Source: an uncultured Oscillospiraceae bacterium (GTDB lineage: Bacteria; Bacillota; Clostridia; Oscillospirales; Oscillospiraceae). From it: a stretch of 18,145 nt of DNA. A program made the translations under genes and the position numbers. Below, piece after piece: positions 16,340-18,145 of the stretch; position 1 is the stretch's first letter, and each line of letters opens with the position of its first letter. Under the pieces are notes generated by a model, which was not told the origin of the DNA, ran no database searches, and was given only the letters and a program-made list of their open reading frames with translations. The stretch is from positions 1 to 18,145 of the forward strand of contig CAKTPR010000042.1 in the NCBI GenBank assembly GCA_934591725.1, given 5' to 3'.

Positions 16340-17850
16340 TTCTGCCGCCTTTTATCCGGAGTTTTGAGGTGCGGGTCGCGGAACTTGTTGAGCGGTTTCG
16401 GACTTCGCAGCAGGAGCCGCCGGAGCGGGGATGGCTCGCCGTCGCTTAGTGGCGCGGTATAGTCCACACCAAAGCTGTCGATGTCCGCAAGGTGCAGCGT
16501 CAGCAGGCACAGCGCCGCGCCCACGCCGAAGAAGCCTGCGAGTATCGACGCAATGACGAGCGCGAAGCGCAGCAGCCGTATCGCCGAGCCAAAGTCCTGA
16601 CTCGGCAGGGTGTAGCCCGCGATGCCGGAGACCGCGACGACGATTATCGCGATCGGCGAAACGACCTGCGCCTCGACCGCCGACTGGCCGACTATCAGCG
16701 CGCCGATGATGGACACCGTGTCGCCTATCGGATTAGGCAGGCGTAAGCCCGCCTCCTGAAGCAGCTCAAAGGAAATGAGCATTCCCATGATCTCAAGCGC
16801 CGTGGAGAACGGAACGTTCTGCTTCGCTTCGATGATCGACAGCAGCAGCGGCGTTGGGATCATCTCCTGATGATACATCGCGATCGCCACATAGAGCGCC
16901 GGGAGAAAGATGCTGAGGAAGAGCGCAAAGTAGCGCAGCACGGTAAGCACCGTTGCGACGAGATAGTTATTGCTCGCGTCGCCAGTCACCTTCATGAACT
17001 CCGCGAGCGTCACCGGCAGGGCAAGGCCGATAGGCAGCCCGTCGATGAGTATGCCGACGCGGCCGTCCATCAGGTACATCGCGAAGCGGTCGGGGCGCTC
17101 GGTGTGCAGCAGCTGCGGAAAGGGTGAGCGCGGCGCGTCTACGATATATTCTTCGAGCGTGCCCGTTGCGAGGAGCGCGTCGACGTCGAGCGCGTCAAGC
17201 CGGGAAGCAAGCTCGCGGACAGTGTCGGGCGAGGCGACGCCGTCAACGAACATGATGGCAAGCTTTGTGTGCGATTTGCGGCCGATGCTGCTCTCGATGA
17301 CCTTGAGCTTTGGCGAACATATCCGCTTGCGGACGAGCGCGGTGTTGGTGCGCAGAGTTTCGACGAAGGAGTCCTTCGCGCCCTTGATGGATTTCTCAAG
17401 CGTCGGCTCGGATACGGAGCGGGTGTTGCTTGTCTTGACCTCGAAGCAGACCGCTTGAGCCGCGCCGTCGAATATAAGCGCGCAGAAGCCGTGCGTGAGA
17501 TCATCGACAACGTCATCGAGCGTGTCGCGCCGCTTGGCGGAGTGACTGTACACCGCGCCGGACATCACCTGCGCGATGCAGTCCTGCTCTGTCTGGACAC
17601 CGGCGGAGCGCAGAAGCTCCGTGAACGGACGGATGATCCCCTCGGTGACTTCGCTGCCGGAGACAATGCCGTCGAGCCAGCAGGCAGTGATCTTAATCAC
17701 ACCGCGCAGGCCGAAGCTGAGCTCTCGCGCTTCAAAGTCCCCGCAGTCGGAAAAGATGGCTTTGAGAGAGTCGGAGGACAGTATTGATTTGTATTCTGGT
17801 AAAGAGTGCCGATGAGGAGACTCGGCCTTTAATGAGCGTGAAGTATACAT
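16336..17850 (-). CDS. gerKA: Spore germination receptor subunit A (GerA family)
   Basis: Subunit A of the germinant receptor, a spore inner-membrane protein. About 504 aa from ATG 17850: a cytosolic N-terminal domain with family blocks (NTRSVSEPTLEKSIKG, DSFVETLRTNTALVRKRI, PFPQLLHTERPD), then about five or six membrane helices containing the hallmark LQEAGLRLPNPIGDTVSIIG and GQSAVEAQVVSP, and a basic cytosolic tail. An upstream TTG at 17880 would add 10 residues, but it lies inside the putative forespore promoter and has no SD. ATG 17850 also has no SD and lies about 7 bp after the -10, so the exact start is uncertain. The stop overlaps gerKC by 4 bp. First gene of the A-C-B operon. Confidence 0.93.
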   Translation of the reverse strand: MYTSRSLKAESPHRHSLPEYKSILSSDSLKAIFSDCGDFEARELSFGLRGVIKITACWLDGIVSGSEVTEGIIRPFTELLRSAGVQTEQDCIAQVMSGAVYSHSAKRRDTLDDVVDDLTHGFCALIFDGAAQAVCFEVKTSNTRSVSEPTLEKSIKGAKDSFVETLRTNTALVRKRICSPKLKVIESSIGRKSHTKLAIMFVDGVASPDTVRELASRLDALDVDALLATGTLEEYIVDAPRSPFPQLLHTERPDRFAMYLMDGRVGILIDGLPIGLALPVTLAEFMKVTGDASNNYLVATVLTVLRYFALFLSIFLPALYVAIAMYHQEMIPTPLLLSIIEAKQNVPFSTALEIMGMLISFELLQEAGLRLPNPIGDTVSIIGALIVGQSAVEAQVVSPIAIIVVAVSGIAGYTLPSQDFGSAIRLLRFALVIASILAGFFGVGAALCLLTLHLADIDSFGVDYTAPLSDGEPSPLRRLLLRSPKPLNKFRDPHLKTPDKRRQK

Positions 17851-17856
17851 ATTGGG

Positions 17857-17886
17857 TATTATAACCGGTTCTGAGCACAATATTTA
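17857..17886 (-). promoter_or_regulatory. Forespore (sigma-F/sigma-G-like) promoter of the ger operon
   Basis: On the minus strand, TAAATA (17886-17881), a 14-bp spacer and GGTTATAATA (17866-17857). The -10 fits the Bacillus sigma-F pattern GGnnAnAHTR at all fixed positions, and the -35 fits wGHATA at five of six. Receptor operons of this family are forespore-expressed in Bacillus. A sigma-A reading would have a good TATAAT but a poor -35. Confidence 0.55.
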
Positions 17887-17935
17887 GACGGCGAAAGAAA
17901 ACAGAAAAAAGATTGCAGAAATTGGAAAAAAAGTG

Positions 17936-17964
17936 TTGACATAAGACGTTTCCGGTGCTATATT
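17936..17964 (+). promoter_or_regulatory. rRNA operon promoter P1
   Basis: TTGACA (17936-17941), 17-bp spacer, TATATT (17959-17964) with an extended TGC (17956-17958). A-rich tracts at about 17896-17933 resemble an UP element. It fires rightward toward the right edge of the window. Confidence 0.8.
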
Positions 17965-18041
17965 AGTCAAGCGCCCAAGAGAGCGGCAGACAACTTGAGA
18001 ATGAGAACTTAAAAAATTCCAAAAGAATTTGAAAAAAGTTC

Positions 18042-18070
18042 TTGACAAAGCTGAAAAGCTGAGTTATAAT
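18042..18070 (+). promoter_or_regulatory. rRNA operon promoter P2
   Basis: Full consensus TTGACA (18042-18047), 17-bp spacer and TATAAT (18065-18070). It is preceded by A/T tracts at about 18009-18039 that look like an UP element. It lies 106 bp downstream of P1; tandem strong promoters at this spacing are typical of Gram-positive rrn operons. Confidence 0.88.
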
Positions 18071-18076
18071 AAACAA

Positions 18077-18145
18077 GCTGTCGTCGAGAACGGCGGGAGC
18101 GAGATGTACCTTGAAAATTGAACAATGTAAGAAAAAGCTTATGCT
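18077..18145 (+). other. rRNA operon leader with boxA-like sequence (16S gene beyond window)
   Basis: Starts near the predicted P2 transcription start. TGTACCTTGAAAATTGAACA (18105-18124) closely resembles the conserved CCTTGAAAA(C/T)TG element of Firmicutes rRNA leaders and spacers, associated with antitermination and processing. No ORF is present. The mature 16S 5' end is not reached. Confidence 0.75.

Overview
The window looks like a low-gap, GC-rich chromosome segment of a spore-forming Clostridia member, most likely a gut Oscillospirales-type bacterium. The evidence is a complete gerA-family spore germination operon, Gram-positive style Shine-Dalgarno sites (AAAGGAG, GGGGGAG), frequent GTG starts, lipoprotein signals and a tandem-promoter rRNA leader. 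Coding DNA is rich in CGC/GCG codons but uses ATA heavily for isoleucine. The taxon below class level is inference. A gyrB-gyrA pair and an rRNA operon about 18 kb apart suggest, but do not prove, a location not far from oriC.

Layout, left to right. (1) 1-6574, plus strand: the end of gyrB, gyrA, a small SHOCT-like membrane protein, rnhA (RNase HI), an ABC half-exporter and a GNAT acetyltransferase. They are tightly packed, with 3-bp, -4-bp and -14-bp junctions after the 30-bp gap behind gyrA, and look like one transcription unit ending in a strong intrinsic terminator at 6580-6623. (2) 6624-7150 has no credible protein gene. It is filled by two diverged copies of a roughly 220-230 nt hairpin-rich unit arranged tail to tail. 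The stems differ in sequence but keep pairing, and each arm ends in a T6 run. This is the most unusual thing in the window. (3) 7151-7660 is a visibly AT-rich islet. A 49-aa protein on the minus strand is divergent from a 58-aa ribbon-helix-helix (RHH) DNA-binding protein on the plus strand. The intergenic region has three (T/A)GTACA sites around a good sigma-A promoter. (4) 7621-13926, plus strand: a MATE-family multidrug/organic-cation antiporter, mfd (transcription-repair coupling factor) and a PrsA/SurA-like peptidyl-prolyl isomerase lipoprotein. Each has its own recognisable promoter, and the mfd promoter sits so close to the ATG that its mRNA would be leaderless. (5) 13990-17850, minus strand: the germination receptor operon gerKA-gerKC-gerKB, read from right to left, with a forespore (sigma-F/G)-like promoter. 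It converges on the isomerase gene over a shared hairpin. (6) 17881-18145: tandem rRNA operon promoters P1 and P2 firing rightward, with A-rich upstream tracts and a boxA-like leader. The 16S gene should start just past the right edge.

How the genes relate: gyrase (supercoiling), RNase HI (R-loop removal) and Mfd (clearing stalled polymerase) are housekeeping functions dealing with transcription-replication topology. The ABC and MATE proteins are two separate export systems. The ger operon encodes the nutrient-sensing receptor of the spore inner membrane. No CRISPR array, tRNA, transposase or complete rRNA gene was seen.
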